A stretch of DNA of 64,000 bases from Paenibacillus sp. 32O-W (lineage in GTDB: Bacteria > Bacillota > Bacilli > Paenibacillales > NBRC-103111): NCBI RefSeq assembly GCF_007679495.1, contig NZ_VEGP01000020.1, forward strand, positions 1 through 64,000, written 5' to 3'. The translations under genes were made by a program, and so were the position numbers. Positions 62,854 through 64,000 of the stretch are shown one piece after another. Below the pieces are notes generated by a model. The model was not told the DNA's origin and did not search any database. It saw only the letters and a program-made list of their open reading frames with translations. Positions within the stretch are counted from its first letter, which is position 1; each line of letters opens with the position of its first letter.

Positions 62854-63692
62854 TTTATGATCTAAGGCTAGAATTCCCAATCACTTCATTACTGCAACTG
62901 GCTCAGATCCCGCGTAGTACGTATTATTACTGTGTAAATACATTCGGAAGGCCAGATAAAGATGCAGACTTAAAAGCCCGTATTACAGCCATTTACCAAG
63001 AACACAAAGGTCGTTATGGATACCGTCGAATTTGCGATCAACTAAACAATGAAGGGCTTCAAATAAATCACAAAAAAGTAAAACGAATCATGGACGAGCT
63101 TGGATTGAAATGCTCAGTCCGGATTAAAAAGTATCGTTCTTATAAAGGAACTGTGGGTAAGATCGCACCAAATATATTAAATCGAGATTTCAACGCCACG
63201 AAACCTAATGAAAAGTGGGTAACGGATATTACGGAGTTCAAATTATTCGGTGAGAAGTTGTATTTATCCCCGATGCTAGACTTATTTAACGGTGAAATTA
63301 TTACGTATACAGTGGAGTCACGCCCCGTCTATTCCCTTGTATCCAACATGCTGGACAAAGCACTGGAACATATAAAAGGCGAAGATGTACTCATTATTCA
63401 TTCGGATCAGGGTTGGCACTATCAGATGAAGCAATACCAAAAGTTATTAAAAGAACACGGGATAACTCAAAGCATGTCACGTAAAGGAAACTGCTATGAC
63501 AATGCCGTTATGGAGAACTTCTTTGGCATCTTAAAATCCGAATTTTTATATACACAAGAATTTGAAAGCATTGAGCACTTCAAGAAAGAACTTGAACAAT
63601 ACATCGAGTATTACAATTACAAACGTATTAAAACAAAACTAAAGGGCATGAGCCCGGTACAATACCGGGTTCACACCCAGAAAGTAGCTTAA
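62790..63692 (+). CDS. IS3-family transposase OrfB (made by -1 frameshift)
   Basis: The frame is open from the slippery site to 63692 and has no good own start; it continues OrfA. HTH_21-like start ('RSTYYYCVNTFGRPDKDADL', 'YGYRRICDQLNNEGLQINHK') and an rve integrase core with the D,D,E triad: Asp in 'KWVTDITEFKLFGEKLYLSP', Asp in 'VLIIHSDQGWHYQMKQY', Glu in 'NAVMENFFGILKSEFLYTQ'. It cuts and joins the element ends. The reading frame is intact, so this copy may be active. Confidence 0.92.
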   Translation, partial: KKVECLSSKQGKITKQDKAQVIYDLRLEFPITSLLQLAQIPRSTYYYCVNTFGRPDKDADLKARITAIYQEHKGRYGYRRICDQLNNEGLQINHKKVKRIMDELGLKCSVRIKKYRSYKGTVGKIAPNILNRDFNATKPNEKWVTDITEFKLFGEKLYLSPMLDLFNGEIITYTVESRPVYSLVSNMLDKALEHIKGEDVLIIHSDQGWHYQMKQYQKLLKEHGITQSMSRKGNCYDNAVMENFFGILKSEFLYTQEFESIEHFKKELEQYIEYYNYKRIKTKLKGMSPVQYRVHTQKVA

Positions 63693-63940
63693 TAATAAAA
63701 CTGTCTAACTTTTTGGGGTCACTTCACGCCTTCGCTTGGGCTACGTCCTCCACCGAGCTTAAACATAAAAAATATTTCTTATCCATCGTCCCGATGGATA
63801 ACCCTACCAGCTTACACAAACTTCTTGACGCTACCCCTTTCTATTAGACATTGGAAAAACTAATGAAAATTCGATGTGCATTTTTATGGTAGTCAAAGGA
63901 CAAAAGCTTAACAATCGTTAAAAATAGAAGGTCCTACCGC

Positions 63941-64000
63941 ATGTTGAAGAGAGATGGAATTATAGAGAGATTACTGAACACTTGGATAAATAGGATTAAA
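63941..64000 (+). CDS. Possible start of a gene cut by the right edge
   Basis: ATG 63941 with AGAAGG about 9 nt upstream opens a frame to the edge ('MLKRDGIIERLLNTWINRIK'). Only 20 codons are seen, so the call is weak. The bases 63844-63940 hold nothing else. Confidence 0.3.
   Translation, partial: MLKRDGIIERLLNTWINRIK

Larger units (their letters stand above)
62293..63726 (+). mobile_element. IS3-family (IS150-like) element inserted in the IS256 element
   Basis: Left end TGAACTGCACCCCAATTGTT and right end, inverted, TGAAGTGACCCCAAAAAGTT are imperfect inverted repeats with the TG...CA tips usual for IS3 elements. It carries orfA and orfB. It sits 4 bases after the stop of the IS256 transposase. 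No target duplication is visible at its ends (AAA before, CGC after). Confidence 0.9.
60991..63835 (+). mobile_element. IS256-family element with a nested IS3-family element
   Basis: The 8-bp direct repeat CCTTTCTA flanks the unit (60983-60990 and 63836-63843). Left end GATGGCGTAAAATATTCTGT and right end, inverted, GGTAGCGTCAAGAAGTTTGT are imperfect inverted repeats of IS256 type. Removing the nested element (62293-63726) leaves 1411 bp, a normal IS256 size. The transposase is broken, so the element is probably immobile by itself. Confidence 0.88.

Overview
This window looks like a chromosomal segment of a spore-forming aerobic Firmicute, most likely Paenibacillus or a close relative. The evidence is a YesM/YesN-type two-component pair, a copper-amine-oxidase-type stalk-domain exported protein, a YhcN/YlaJ-type sporulation lipoprotein, a Bacillus-type caa3 oxidase operon (ctaCDEF, ctaG, ctaM), YdbS/YdbT PH-domain proteins, HelD, a very large multidomain secreted polysaccharide-lyase-like protein, and strong AGGAGG ribosome binding sites with frequent GTG/TTG starts. 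No rRNA, tRNA or CRISPR array was seen.

Layout. 1-7.7 kb: IS1380-type transposase end at the left edge, orphan histidine kinase/AraC response regulator pair, a gap full of short repeats, an EamA exporter divergent from a LysR regulator, and a stalk-domain exported protein. 7.7-8.8 kb: PadR regulator plus HAAS-domain membrane protein. 9.1-15.4 kb: the most unusual locus. A class-III aminotransferase and two amidohydrolase-type genes form a translationally coupled operon, flanked by two paralogous one-component regulators, each a GntR winged helix fused to a sugar-ABC-type solute-binding domain without signal peptide; no transporter is present. The last gene of the operon is frameshifted in a run of eight C. 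15.5-20 kb: YtrA-type GntR regulator with ABC exporter genes. 20.2-25.7 kb: cytochrome caa3 oxidase. 25.9-33.4 kb: sporulation lipoprotein, CvfC/YpgR-like HEAT protein, NAD salvage genes (pncA/pncB) coupled to ydbS/ydbT, and a Gfo/Idh/MocA dehydrogenase.

33.5-40.3 kb: small lipoprotein, ArsR-like regulator, a 1.4-kb gene-free stretch built of several repeat families, a DUF2207 gene broken by one extra base, an XRE-DUF1232 protein and a membrane-anchored hypothetical protein. 40.5-45.2 kb: 1561-residue secreted heparinase-II/III-like lyase; just upstream lies a complete 317-bp MITE with a 5-bp target duplication. 45.6-59.4 kb: MazG-like and LOG proteins, a DUF1836 regulator divergent from a CNNM/CBS membrane protein with matching palindromes, a SWIM/SNF2 helicase, an S9 peptidase, a methyltransferase and HelD. 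59.4-64 kb: a decayed region with a possible small RNA, a His-rich YmaF-like protein, the 3' remnant of urease accessory gene ureD, and an IS256-type element (8-bp target duplication, transposase broken by two 2-nt insertions) into which an IS3/IS150-type element has inserted.

The intergenic DNA is rich in dispersed repeats: a REP-like hairpin family (four loci), a 51-bp tandem-repeat element at two loci, a TACAGTTAG family, and the MITE. The best candidates for undescribed biology are the twin GntR-SBP regulators with their operon, the 51-bp repeat element, and several clean palindromes upstream of regulators and helD. All functional assignments are from reading the sequence; no database search was run.
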